This document shows positions 16,113 to 24,197 of a stretch of DNA of 33,559 nt, piece by piece. Source of the stretch: Candidatus Sulfotelmatobacter sp. (GTDB lineage: Bacteria; Acidobacteriota; Terriglobia; Terriglobales; Acidobacteriaceae). The DNA lies in assembly GCA_017883385.1 (NCBI GenBank), contig JADGNQ010000060.1, positions 1-33,559 on the forward strand, written 5' to 3'. The position numbers and the translations under genes were made by a program. The stretch's first letter is position 1. Every line of letters begins with the position of its first letter. The notes beneath the pieces were generated by a model that was not told the origin of the DNA, did not search any database, and saw nothing but the letters and a program-made list of their open reading frames with translations.

Positions 16113-16141
16113 GTTATATCACGGATGGTTACTCGTGTAAA
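16113..16141 (-). promoter_or_regulatory. Predicted sigma-70-type promoter for the pilZ-luxR operon
   Basis: On the minus strand TTTACA (16136-16141), a 17-bp spacer and TATAAC (16113-16118) match the -35/-10 consensus at 5 of 6 positions each. Transcription would begin near 16106, leaving about 100 nt of leader before the GTG at 16004. The rest of the 304-bp divergent gap to htrA holds no other element I could support, except AGGAG at 16294-16298 before the htrA start. Confidence 0.55.
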
Positions 16142-16308
16142 AGCCTGATAACCCGTTAGTTACCGGTAGCAACTAGGTTCCCCCTGCCAGCCTGGCCATT
16201 GACGACGCCTTCCGCGACGAGGTTGACCGGCCTTTACATCGAGTCTGGCGCGCGCGTGGTAGTGTTTTGTTCAGGTATCTCGCGACAAGACATAGGAGCG
16301 GTATCCGT

Positions 16309-17832
16309 ATGGCGAATTCACTTCAGATCAGCGCGAAGGCTGAACAAAACTACAAAGCCCCACATATCCTCGTCCTGACGCTCGCGGTTTTCTTCTCTAC
16401 CGTTGGAGTGGCCTTGGCCCAGACGTCCAGCCCGAAGCCTGCCGCACAGACGCCGCAGAAGAAGATCAGTTCCGGCAGCACCGAGGCTAAGTCTCCCGAA
16501 CCTCCCGGTGTTTTAGTCCAGCTCAACGGCGCCTTGGAAAGCTTGGCTGCCAGGGTATCTCCCGCGGTAGTGCAAATCCTCGTCACGGGATACGGGCCGC
16601 TCCGCCAGGAGGATCGATCCCAAACCGCGTTCATCGTTCGCCAGCACGCGGTCGGCTCGGGAGTCATTGTCGACTCCAACGGCTACATCATGACCAACGC
16701 CCATGTGGTCGAAGGCGCGCAGCGGATTCGCGTGGCCCTGCCGCTTCCCATGGGCGACTCTTCCGGCCAAGTGCCGATCGGGAAGCGCCGCATCCTTGAA
16801 GCCCGCCTTTTGGGCCAGCACAAGGAAACCGATCTCGCTCTCCTCAAGATTGACGAAGCCGACCTGCCGACGCTTCCTCTCGTAAGCCAGCAGCGGCCCC
16901 GTGTAGGACAACTCGTATTCGCGATTGGCAGCCCGGAAGGCCTGCAGAACTCGGTCACCATGGGTGTAGTCAGTGCGGTCGCCCGTCAACCCGACTCCAC
17001 CAAGCCTCTCACCTACATTCAGACGGACGCTCCTATCAACCCCGGCAACAGCGGAGGCCCGCTGGTGGATATGAGTGGCGCTGTCCTGGGCATCAACACC
17101 TTTATTCTGTCGCAAGGCGGAGGCAGCGAAGGTTTGGGCTTCGCCATTCCCGCACGCGTCGTCGATTTCGTCTACCACAGCCTGCGCAACCACGGGCACG
17201 TCCATCGCGTCGAAGTCGGCGCCGTCGCGCAAGAAATTACTCCGACGTTAGCCGACGGTCTGCACCTTTCGCAGCATTGGGGAGTCGTGGTCGTCGACGT
17301 GACTCCGGAGGGTCCGGCCGCTGCAGCGGGCCTGCAGATTCAGGACATTATCCTTACCGCCGATGACCGGCGCATCGAAACTCTGCCCTCGCTTTCGGCG
17401 GCCCTCTATTTGCACCGTCTCGACCAGGTTGTGAAATTAGAAATTCTCCGCGGCAATGAAAAGAAAACGCTCTACGTTCCGGCGATTGAGCACCGCGATC
17501 ACATGGACGAACTTCTCGACACCGTCAATCCCGACAACAGCCTGATTCCGCGCCTGGGTGTGCTCGCCCTCGATGTCACCGCTGACCTGCGCACCCGGTT
17601 GGGCTCGTTACGGATTTCCTCAGGAGTAGTCGTGGTGGGCCGCGCCGCCGATCTGATCATGCCCGACACCGGGCTGCAGGCCGGCGATGTCATCCACCAA
17701 CTGAATACAACACCGATCGATTCGGTGGACACCCTGCGCACCGCCGTTGGCGGACTGAAGACAGGCGATCCCGTCGTCCTGCAAGTTGAACGCGACAGCG
17801 GCTTGATGTATGTAAGCTTCGAGATGGAGTAG
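16309..17832 (+). CDS. HtrA/DegP-like trypsin-type serine protease with two PDZ domains
   Basis: Envelope quality-control protease of family S1C, 507 residues from the ATG at 16309. A hydrophobic segment at about 18-38 (HILVLTLAVFFSTVGVALA) is a signal peptide or membrane anchor, followed by a Pro/Lys/Ser-rich linker. The protease domain has all triad residues: H132 (MTNAHVV), D175 (ETDLALLKI) and S248 (NPGNSGGP). Two PDZ domains follow, at about 325-405 (GVVVVDVTPEGPAAAAGLQ) and about 430-505 (DTGLQAGDVIHQLN). The upstream frame to 16267 adds 14 residues without a site, while AGGAG lies eleven nt before the chosen start. It is divergent from the PilZ operon. Expected location is the periplasm, possibly membrane-attached. 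Confidence 0.92.
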   Translation: MANSLQISAKAEQNYKAPHILVLTLAVFFSTVGVALAQTSSPKPAAQTPQKKISSGSTEAKSPEPPGVLVQLNGALESLAARVSPAVVQILVTGYGPLRQEDRSQTAFIVRQHAVGSGVIVDSNGYIMTNAHVVEGAQRIRVALPLPMGDSSGQVPIGKRRILEARLLGQHKETDLALLKIDEADLPTLPLVSQQRPRVGQLVFAIGSPEGLQNSVTMGVVSAVARQPDSTKPLTYIQTDAPINPGNSGGPLVDMSGAVLGINTFILSQGGGSEGLGFAIPARVVDFVYHSLRNHGHVHRVEVGAVAQEITPTLADGLHLSQHWGVVVVDVTPEGPAAAAGLQIQDIILTADDRRIETLPSLSAALYLHRLDQVVKLEILRGNEKKTLYVPAIEHRDHMDELLDTVNPDNSLIPRLGVLALDVTADLRTRLGSLRISSGVVVVGRAADLIMPDTGLQAGDVIHQLNTTPIDSVDTLRTAVGGLKTGDPVVLQVERDSGLMYVSFEME

Positions 17833-17896
17833 CGGCAAGACGACATTCACCACGAACGAAGCGAAGTCACACGACGGAAACGGATATGCCTGAATT

Positions 17897-17926
17897 CCTT
17901 CGTGCACCTTCGTGCCCTTAGCGGTT
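17897..17926. repeat. Short tandem CCTTCGTGCN repeat between htrA and the HD-GYP gene
   Basis: CCTTCGTGCA and CCTTCGTGCC are tandem 10-mers followed by a degenerate CTTAGCGGTT. It belongs to the short-period intergenic repeat type seen elsewhere in this window. The 168-bp gap between the two convergent genes holds no clear terminator. Confidence 0.4.
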
Positions 17927-18000
17927 TACGGTTTTCCAGCGCCAGACTGACCCACTATGCCTCGCTGGCGGTAAGGCTTGCCGGAACTGGATGAGATTCG

Positions 18001-19935
18001 TTACTTTGCACCCGCGCCAACCGCCGAAGCTTTAGGCTTGCCAGCGCTTTCAATTGCGATTCCCAGTCCCGTCCCCATCGCCTCCACTACCCGAAGCTCA
18101 TCCGCCGTAAACGCATCCTGCCCCGCGCGATAGAGAGCCAATACGGCCGCGATTCCGGCCGTTCCCTCCAGAGGCACCGCCAGCGCCGACCGCAGCGTGC
18201 TGTACTTCGTGGGATCGCTCAGATATCCCGGTTCCACCGATGGATTCCCGTTCAGAATCGCCTTGTGGTTTTGCGCCACCCATCCCGATAAACCTTCTCC
18301 ATGAGGAATCCTCAACGAAGAAAATAGCCGGAAGTTTTCCCCGCTCACAAACTGTGGAACCAGCACACCGCTCTTCGGACAGTAGACCGCCATCGAGTCG
18401 TACGCTACCAGGCGTTTCAGACGAACCGAGAGCAGGGAAAGTACGTCTTCCCCGCTCAGATCAGTGCCAACCTGTCGACTGAGCTCAACGATCTCCTGAC
18501 CTTGTTTTCGGGCAGCAGAAATCAGAGCCATCGAATTGCTGGCTGGTCCTGACCCGTTCGCGGATGCAGACTCCGCAAATCCCGCCGCCGGAGCCAAGCC
18601 GCGCTCGACCTTGATATCGGTGGAGAGCTTCGGCGGAGCCTGCAGCGGCTGCTCATTTGCCAACTTCTCTAGTTCGATATAGCGGCGATGCAGGATCGCA
18701 ACCACGCGCGGATCGAAACTCTTGCCTGCTTCCGAGACAACTTTCGCCATGGCCTCGTCCAACGGCAATGCTTTCCGGTATTGCCGGTCCGAGGCCAGCG
18801 CATCCAGGCAATCGACTGCCGCGAGAATGCGAGCTCCAATCGGAATCGCCTCACCGGCCAGCCCATTCGGGTAGCCGCTGCCATCCCATTTCTCGTGGTG
18901 CGCTCGCACAATGGGCACCACCGGATACGGAAAATCAACCTGCTCCAGAATCTCCGCCCCAACAATGGGGTGAATCTTCATCTTCTCGAATTCTTCCGGC
19001 GTCAGCTTCCCCGGTTTTGAAATGATGTGCTCGGGCACTGCCAGTTTCCCGATATCGTGCAGCACCGACGCCGCTCGCAGCGCCTCCGTTTCGTCTTCGT
19101 TCAGGCCCAGTTCCTTCGCCAGTTCCATCGCATAAACACGGACTCGCTGCAGGTGTTCGCCCGTGGTTTCGTCTTTCGCTTCGATGGCCAGCGCGAGCGC
19201 CTCGATCGTCCGCAGGTGCAGATTCGATACCCGCTCGGCATGCCGCTTTTCCGTCTCCAGTTTGCCCAGATAGAGACGATAAGAGCGGTACATCAGATAG
19301 ATCGGCGGCAGAACCAGCAGAGACGATTGCCATCCAATGTGCCGGTTCAGGAAATTGACTAGGCCCGCCGCGGCCGCTCCAACCATGTAGTAAGGAAACG
19401 ACCAGAGATAGCTGGCGGTCCACACCTTTGCGATGGCCTTGTCTTCCGTCAGTCCGATGATGGTCGACATCGCCGCCGTGTTGCAGCCGAAGTGAGTGAT
19501 GGCGGCCACGAGCAAGGCGAGCGGTCCCGGCGCGTGAAGAACATGGATGACGACCAACTTGTACGCGCCGTATGCCACGGCACTCGAAACCGTTACCTGC
19601 GACAAATTGAATACAAGCTGCACCAGCTTCAACTGTCGCGCCGGTCTCCAATAAAACTGTCCCAACGTGCTGGCCAGCCCTATCAACAGAGTTTCTGGCA
19701 GGCTTAGTTCCAGAATGCCCAGCAGGGTGAACAGGAAGTTCACCGAGAGCGTTCCCTCAATGCCCGGCAGGCTCACCTTCAGCGACGATGCCAACAGTGC
19801 CGCGGTCAGATAGCAAGCGAACTTGACGGGATCGCTCGACTGCCAGTGCGAGAATGCCAACGCAAGGCAGAAGCATCCAGCCAGAGCCATCCCGGCAATG
19901 AACACACGTGCGCCAATGGAATGAATCCGAGACAT
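18001..19935 (-). CDS. Membrane HD-GYP phosphodiesterase with C-terminal GAF domain
   Basis: The 644-residue protein starts with about six to seven hydrophobic segments (1-220), a membrane sensor region I cannot name. An HD-GYP domain follows (about 235-430) with H261 (TGEHLQRV), HDIGK (H293-D294), H322 (IHP), and the diagnostic HHEKWDGSGYP (346-356). After a low-complexity Ala/Ser linker comes a GAF domain (about 480-635; LVAYDSMAVYCP, GEGLSGWVAQN, SALAVPLEG). HD-GYP enzymes hydrolyse c-di-GMP to pGpG/GMP, and all core motifs are intact. The protein would therefore lower c-di-GMP in response to membrane or GAF input. The ATG at 19935 lacks a clear ribosome-binding site. The gene is divergent from the S8 protease, sharing a 318-bp gap. 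Confidence 0.9.
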   Translation of the reverse strand: MSRIHSIGARVFIAGMALAGCFCLALAFSHWQSSDPVKFACYLTAALLASSLKVSLPGIEGTLSVNFLFTLLGILELSLPETLLIGLASTLGQFYWRPARQLKLVQLVFNLSQVTVSSAVAYGAYKLVVIHVLHAPGPLALLVAAITHFGCNTAAMSTIIGLTEDKAIAKVWTASYLWSFPYYMVGAAAAGLVNFLNRHIGWQSSLLVLPPIYLMYRSYRLYLGKLETEKRHAERVSNLHLRTIEALALAIEAKDETTGEHLQRVRVYAMELAKELGLNEDETEALRAASVLHDIGKLAVPEHIISKPGKLTPEEFEKMKIHPIVGAEILEQVDFPYPVVPIVRAHHEKWDGSGYPNGLAGEAIPIGARILAAVDCLDALASDRQYRKALPLDEAMAKVVSEAGKSFDPRVVAILHRRYIELEKLANEQPLQAPPKLSTDIKVERGLAPAAGFAESASANGSGPASNSMALISAARKQGQEIVELSRQVGTDLSGEDVLSLLSVRLKRLVAYDSMAVYCPKSGVLVPQFVSGENFRLFSSLRIPHGEGLSGWVAQNHKAILNGNPSVEPGYLSDPTKYSTLRSALAVPLEGTAGIAAVLALYRAGQDAFTADELRVVEAMGTGLGIAIESAGKPKASAVGAGAK

Positions 19936-20079
19936 AGAGAAGTGCTTAAATTTTCAACGAATTACAGAGCGATGTCCGTCTAAAAAGAAGCCCTCTCGTT
20001 ACCATCGTTTTCTCTAGACAAATCAATTGCTTACAACCTGTTGGCGTGACCGTAGACACGGACCGAAGGGGGCACCTAA

Positions 20080-20120
20080 GACAAGTTGTCCCAAGGCCCG
20101 GGCAGTGGGACAAAGTGTCC
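20080..20120. promoter_or_regulatory. Paired inverted repeats, possible operator
   Basis: GACAA-G-TTGTC (20080-20090) and GGACA-AAG-TGTCC (20108-20120) are both inverted repeats with related half-sites, centred about 29 bp apart. Together they also form TTGTCCC (20086-20092) facing GGGACAA (20107-20113). They lie in the 318-bp divergent gap between the HD-GYP and S8 protease genes, about 134 nt before the protease start. The binding protein is unknown. The remainder of the gap shows nothing I can name. Confidence 0.4.
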
Positions 20121-20253
20121 GCTGAGTTCCGCAACAAACTCTCCTAAGTAATTGATAAACAAGGACATTTCTTCTCCCGTTTTGGGCCTGTACCTGCAAA
20201 TACAACAGTCACTTGGGGTCCGATTACGCGCCTGTGGGCGCTTGAGTGGGGGA

Positions 20254-22005
20254 ATGATGAAGAAGTTCGTGCTGCTATTGCTGATTGCCACCGTGACGTT
20301 GGCGCATGCCGACGACTCGAAAATATCACCGGAACTCCAGAACTATCGCTCGACCCAGCAGGTACAAGTGATCGTGCAGTATGCGCCCGGAGCGCCGGTG
20401 AACTGCACCGGTCTGCTCGGCCTTGTGAACTGCGTGGTAAACGACGTTGTGAAGCTCGGGGGCACGATCGTCGGACAATTGCCCCTGGTCAACGGCGTAG
20501 TTGCCTTGCTCGACGGTAACGGCATCGTGAGTCTCTCGAACCAGTCCAACGTCGTCTACATCAGCCTCGACCGGCCGCTGACGCCGTCGCTCAATAATGC
20601 CGCCTCCGCCGTGAATGCCGACTTCGCTTGGCAATCGAACTATACCGGCGCCGGGATCGGTATGGCGCTCATCGACAGTGGCGTAAGCAATCACCTCGAT
20701 CTTTATCAAGGCCTGTTCTCGCGCGTTGTGTATCAACAGTCCTTCGTGCCAGGGAATTCGAGCCCGAGTGACCAGTACGGACACGGCACGCACATCGCAG
20801 GCCTGATCGCCGGAAATGGCTTCAGTTCCACCGGCCTTCTCTACAGCAAGACCTTCAAGGGCATCGCGCCGGGCGCAAAGATCGTCAACCTGCGAGTGCT
20901 GGATGCCAACGGGGCTTCCACCGACAGCGTGGTGATCGCCGCCATCAATCAGGCGATCTCTCTGAAATCGAAGTACAACATTCGCGTGATCAATCTTTCG
21001 ATGGGCCGCGCGGTATACGAGACTTACAAGCTGGACCCGTTGTGCCAGGCGGTCGAAAAGGCCTGGCAAAATGGAATTGTCGTGGTCGTGGCTGCTGGCA
21101 ACAACGGACGGTACCAGCCGACCAATGGCTACGCGACCATCACGTCGCCCGCCAACGATCCGTACGTAATCACCGTGGGCGCGATGAAGACCATGGGAAC
21201 TCCCACGCGCGTCGACGATTTGATCGCCAGCTACAGTTCGAAGGGGCCGACCGCGATCGATGCCGTCGCCAAGCCGGACCTTGTCGCTCCCGGCAACCTG
21301 CTGGTTTCGCTCGAAGCCCCTGGTTCCACGCTCTATAACCAATACCCCGCCAACCGCGTGCCCTACAACTTCTATGTCAACGGAGGAAACACCGCACCTT
21401 CTGCCAGCTACTTCACGCTGAGCGGCACCAGCATGGCGGCCGGCGTCGTGAGTGGAGTCGTGGCGGATCTGCTCCAGAAGAGCCCAGGACTCACGCCCGA
21501 TCAAGTGAAGGCACGGTTGATGAAGACGGCATGGAAATCCTTCCCGGCCTTCAGCAGCACGACCGATCCATCCACCGGAATCACCTACACCGACCAGTAC
21601 GACGTCTTCACCGTCGGCGCGGGATACGTCGACGTGGAAGCCGCTCTCAACAGCGCTGACTTGGCCAAGGGGACTGCCATGTCTCCTGTGGCGTCCGATG
21701 ATGCGACTTCGGGCAACGTGTACCTGAACGACAGTCCGACCGCGGTCTGGAATACCTCAGCCGCCTGGTCGAACTCGGCCGTGTGGGGAACTTCTGAGTT
21801 CGTTGCCGGCAACCCATCGTCCACTATGTCCGGCAGCAACGCGCTCTGGGGAAGCAATGCTCTCTGGGGCTCCAACGCCTTGTGGGGATCGAACGCACTC
21901 TGGGGCAGCAACGCATTGTGGGGCAGTAACGCCCTTTGGGGTAGCAACGCCTTGTGGGGAAGCAATGCCCTCTGGGGTTCTAACGCTCTGGCCGGTGAGC
22001 AGTAA
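20254..22005 (+). CDS. Secreted subtilisin-like S8 protease with C-terminal GSNALW repeats
   Basis: The 583-residue protein begins with a signal peptide (MMKKFVLLLLIATVTLAHA) and a probable propeptide (about 22-118). The S8 catalytic domain follows: D141 (ALIDSGV), H180 (GHGTHIAGL), the oxyanion asparagine in AAGNNG (N283) and S393 (LSGTSMAAG). After about residue 470 comes a spacer with degenerate WNTSAAWSNSAVWGTS, then eight GSNALW units and a final GSNALA before the stop. Similar Trp-Gly-Ser repeat tails are known to me from other acidobacterial S8 proteases; their role is not established. The frame extends upstream to 20152, but the tandem ATGs at 20254 and 20257 with GTGGGGGA just before are the plausible starts. 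A strong terminator follows the gene. Confidence 0.9.
   Translation: MMKKFVLLLLIATVTLAHADDSKISPELQNYRSTQQVQVIVQYAPGAPVNCTGLLGLVNCVVNDVVKLGGTIVGQLPLVNGVVALLDGNGIVSLSNQSNVVYISLDRPLTPSLNNAASAVNADFAWQSNYTGAGIGMALIDSGVSNHLDLYQGLFSRVVYQQSFVPGNSSPSDQYGHGTHIAGLIAGNGFSSTGLLYSKTFKGIAPGAKIVNLRVLDANGASTDSVVIAAINQAISLKSKYNIRVINLSMGRAVYETYKLDPLCQAVEKAWQNGIVVVVAAGNNGRYQPTNGYATITSPANDPYVITVGAMKTMGTPTRVDDLIASYSSKGPTAIDAVAKPDLVAPGNLLVSLEAPGSTLYNQYPANRVPYNFYVNGGNTAPSASYFTLSGTSMAAGVVSGVVADLLQKSPGLTPDQVKARLMKTAWKSFPAFSSTTDPSTGITYTDQYDVFTVGAGYVDVEAALNSADLAKGTAMSPVASDDATSGNVYLNDSPTAVWNTSAAWSNSAVWGTSEFVAGNPSSTMSGSNALWGSNALWGSNALWGSNALWGSNALWGSNALWGSNALWGSNALWGSNALAGEQ
21832..21993 (+). repeat. In-frame 18-bp tandem repeat encoding GSNALW
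   Basis: Nine consecutive 18-bp units, eight encoding GSNALW and the last GSNALA. The units differ at most synonymous positions (Ser as AGC, AGT, TCC, TCG and TCT; Leu as CTC, TTG, CTT and CTG), while the protein sequence is kept. Confidence 0.9.
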
Positions 22006-22022
22006 GAGTCTCCGCACGTAGT

Positions 22023-22055
22023 AAGGGCCGCGATTAACTTCGCGGCCCTTTTTCT
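22023..22055 (+). terminator. Rho-independent terminator of the S8 protease gene
   Basis: AAGGGCCGCGA (22023-22033) and TCGCGGCCCTT (22040-22050) form an 11-bp perfect stem with a 6-nt loop, followed by a T-rich tract, starting 18 nt after the stop codon. Confidence 0.9.
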
Positions 22056-22075
22056 TTTTGGATGCCAGAAACATA

Positions 22076-22119
22076 CATGTGGGGACGGCCGCCTCGGCCG
22101 TCCAGCGAGGGCGAAGCCC
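22076..22119. repeat. CATGTGGGGAC double-hairpin element, copy 3
   Basis: GGACGGCCG (22083-22091) pairs with CGGCCGTCC (22095-22103), then GGGC (22109-22112) pairs with GCCC (22116-22119) around GAA. It has the same layout as copies 1 and 2 and lies just past the S8 terminator. Confidence 0.7.
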
Positions 22120-22168
22120 GGCTGCGCATCAAACCCCACGCACCTGTCCGCGACGAGCGGACGAAAAC

Positions 22169-22296
22169 GCAGTCGAAGGATCCCTACGCTCCCAAACTGA
22201 CTCCCCAGGACTCAGGGAGTTCTCTCACGAACAGTAAGCCCAGTGAGGCTATCTCAGCACGAACCCTTCATATGAGGCTAGGGATCCTTCGACTGC
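22169..22296. repeat. Inverted-repeat element with 18-bp arms
   Basis: GCAGTCGAAGGATCCCTA (22169-22186) is repeated in reverse complement at 22279-22296, enclosing 92 bp without coding potential. A further hairpin GAACTGGT / ACCAGTTC follows at about 22298-22323, and TTCGCTCAGGATGAC lies beyond it. The structure is that of a small non-coding dispersed element; no transposase is present. Confidence 0.65.
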
Positions 22297-22345
22297 GGAA
22301 CTGGTCCGCTCCGCGAACCAGTTCCTTCGCTCAGGATGACAAGAC

Positions 22346-24091
22346 TCACTTTCCCAACGTCACCAGCGCCGGTTTCGCGTGCGCATGCTGATGCGCGCTG
22401 GTCACAAACAACTCTTCCGAATCATCTTCAGTCACCGGCGTCAACGCCAAGTCCGTATAGTTGCGCGCATTCGGATCGCGCTTGAGCTGCCGTCGGAACT
22501 TGCCGTACTTCCAGACCAACAGCGCTAGCGTGAAATGCTTCTTCAGCAAGTCCGCAACATAGCGAGGATAAAAGACGAATGGACTCTCAATCGGGAACGT
22601 CGGCCGCCGGTCTTTGCGATACTTCCGCCGCAGATACCCGCCTTCGAGCGGATCAATCTTCTCCAGCGCGACGCAGGTGTAGTACCAGAGCAGCAGAAAC
22701 GTCATGTTGCCCGCATTGCTGTTGGTCGCCACCGATCGCCGCATCACCGTTTCCAGATGCTCCGGCGAATAATATGCCGTCCACGCATCGTGATACAGCT
22801 TCTGCCACTGCTCCGCCGTCATCGTGGAGTGCGCCGCAGTCACGTGCTCCAGGTCGTACTTGTTCAGGTCTGGATCAAGGTAAGCCCCCGCCTTGTGCAG
22901 CTTCTGATGATCCTCCGACCCCGGCAGCGGGGTCAGGCAATGCGGCTCCAGCAAGTCGATCGGCAACTCGCGCTGAATGGTCTGAATATCGCGCATCACT
23001 GATTCCGGCGTGTCCGACGGGAATCCGATAATGTAGCCCGCAAACACCGTGACCCCGGCCGTCTTCCACTCCAGCAGCATCTTGCGGTACTCGGCGACTT
23101 TGTTCTGCTTCTTTCTTGCCCCGAGCAGCGCGTCCGGATTAATGCTCTCCAAACCGATAAACACCCGCGCCACGCCCGCGCGCCCCGCCTTCTCAATGAA
23201 GTGCGGCAACCGGTGGCACATCGTATCCACCTGGATAACGAATTTGATGTTGAGCCTTTCTCCTTCACGCATGGCAATCAGCCGATCGAACACAATCTCC
23301 CAATCCGTGTTGCGCGCGAAGTTGTCGTCGGTAATAAAGAAGCGGTTGATGCCCTGCACCAGATTTCGCCGGATAATCTGCTCGATGTCGTCCACCGAGC
23401 GCCGCCGTGATTTCCGTCCCTGCACGTTGATGATGGTGCAGAACGAACACAGGAACGGGCAGCCGCGTCCGGCATCAAACGTCGTGATCTTGCCGCCCGT
23501 GCGCTTCACGCGCGTTGCCGGAAGGATCGGCATCGGCACTCCTTCGAGCGAAGGCAGGTCCGCCATGTAGTTGTAGAGCGGCTTCATCTTTCCCTGCGAC
23601 GCGTCGACGAGAACTTCTTCGAACCGCCCTTCAGCCTCGCCCGCAAACAGCGAGATGCCGAGATCCATCGCGTCCTTCAACTCAGCCGGAAGCTCGGGCA
23701 GCATCGACAGGCATCCCGAAACGTGGAATCCGCCAATGCAAACCTGCACCCCAGCCGCGCGCAGCGGCCGCGCAATATCCATGGCGCGCGGAAACTGATT
23801 CGATTGCACCCCGATCAGCGCCACAAGCCCGGGTTCTTTCCCAAGTAGCTGAGCAATCTTCCGCGGCTTGATGTGCGTGTTGGTTTCGTCGAGTGCCGTG
23901 ATGACGATGTCGATGTCGTCCCCGAGTACGCGCCGCTCCTTGCAGTCGAGCGCGAGCCCGTTGATCACCGCCAGAGTATTCGACGGAATGGCCGACCGCA
24001 GCCACTGGATGACGTAGCCGTCATCGTCGTAGTGCGATGGCTTGATCAGGATCAACGAAAAGCGCTTGCGCGCTCCTGCGACGGCCCCCAT
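22346..24091 (-). CDS. Radical SAM protein with N-terminal B12-binding-like domain
   Basis: The 581-residue protein has an N-terminal alpha/beta region (about 11-165) resembling the cobalamin-binding domain of B12-radical SAM enzymes. I do not see the DxHxxG motif, so cobalamin may be bound base-off without a histidine ligand, or not at all. The radical SAM core carries the 4Fe-4S motif CPFLCSFC (C211, C215, C218), then FFITDDNFARN, FIGLESINP and GYIIGFPSDTP. A long C-terminal region (about 420-581) rich in aromatic and basic residues has no name I can give. The ATG at 24091 is preceded by GAGGG. The reaction is unknown; relatives methylate or rearrange unactivated carbons, or act in hopanoid, bacteriochlorophyll or natural-product pathways. 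The neighbours give no pathway clue. Confidence 0.85.
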   Translation of the reverse strand: MGAVAGARKRFSLILIKPSHYDDDGYVIQWLRSAIPSNTLAVINGLALDCKERRVLGDDIDIVITALDETNTHIKPRKIAQLLGKEPGLVALIGVQSNQFPRAMDIARPLRAAGVQVCIGGFHVSGCLSMLPELPAELKDAMDLGISLFAGEAEGRFEEVLVDASQGKMKPLYNYMADLPSLEGVPMPILPATRVKRTGGKITTFDAGRGCPFLCSFCTIINVQGRKSRRRSVDDIEQIIRRNLVQGINRFFITDDNFARNTDWEIVFDRLIAMREGERLNIKFVIQVDTMCHRLPHFIEKAGRAGVARVFIGLESINPDALLGARKKQNKVAEYRKMLLEWKTAGVTVFAGYIIGFPSDTPESVMRDIQTIQRELPIDLLEPHCLTPLPGSEDHQKLHKAGAYLDPDLNKYDLEHVTAAHSTMTAEQWQKLYHDAWTAYYSPEHLETVMRRSVATNSNAGNMTFLLLWYYTCVALEKIDPLEGGYLRRKYRKDRRPTFPIESPFVFYPRYVADLLKKHFTLALLVWKYGKFRRQLKRDPNARNYTDLALTPVTEDDSEELFVTSAHQHAHAKPALVTLGK

Positions 24092-24197
24092 GCACCCTCT
24101 TCTATGTGACTATTGAACCCCGCCGGAAGCGAAGTATTGGCGCAACGCCTCTGGGATGGCGCTAAGAATAGCATCCGTGCCCGCTTGTCGCTAGTGA

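Noticed and set aside
14890-16140. Open frame of 416 codons on the plus strand
   Set aside because: It is antisense to the LuxR and PilZ genes, both of which have clear domains and signals.
20152-20254. Riboswitch or leader in front of the S8 protease
   Set aside because: I looked for c-di-GMP and other riboswitch cores; only a short GCGCC/GGCGC hairpin is present, which is not enough.
20326-21504. Open frame of 392 codons on the minus strand
   Set aside because: It is antisense to the S8 protease catalytic domain; no domain content.
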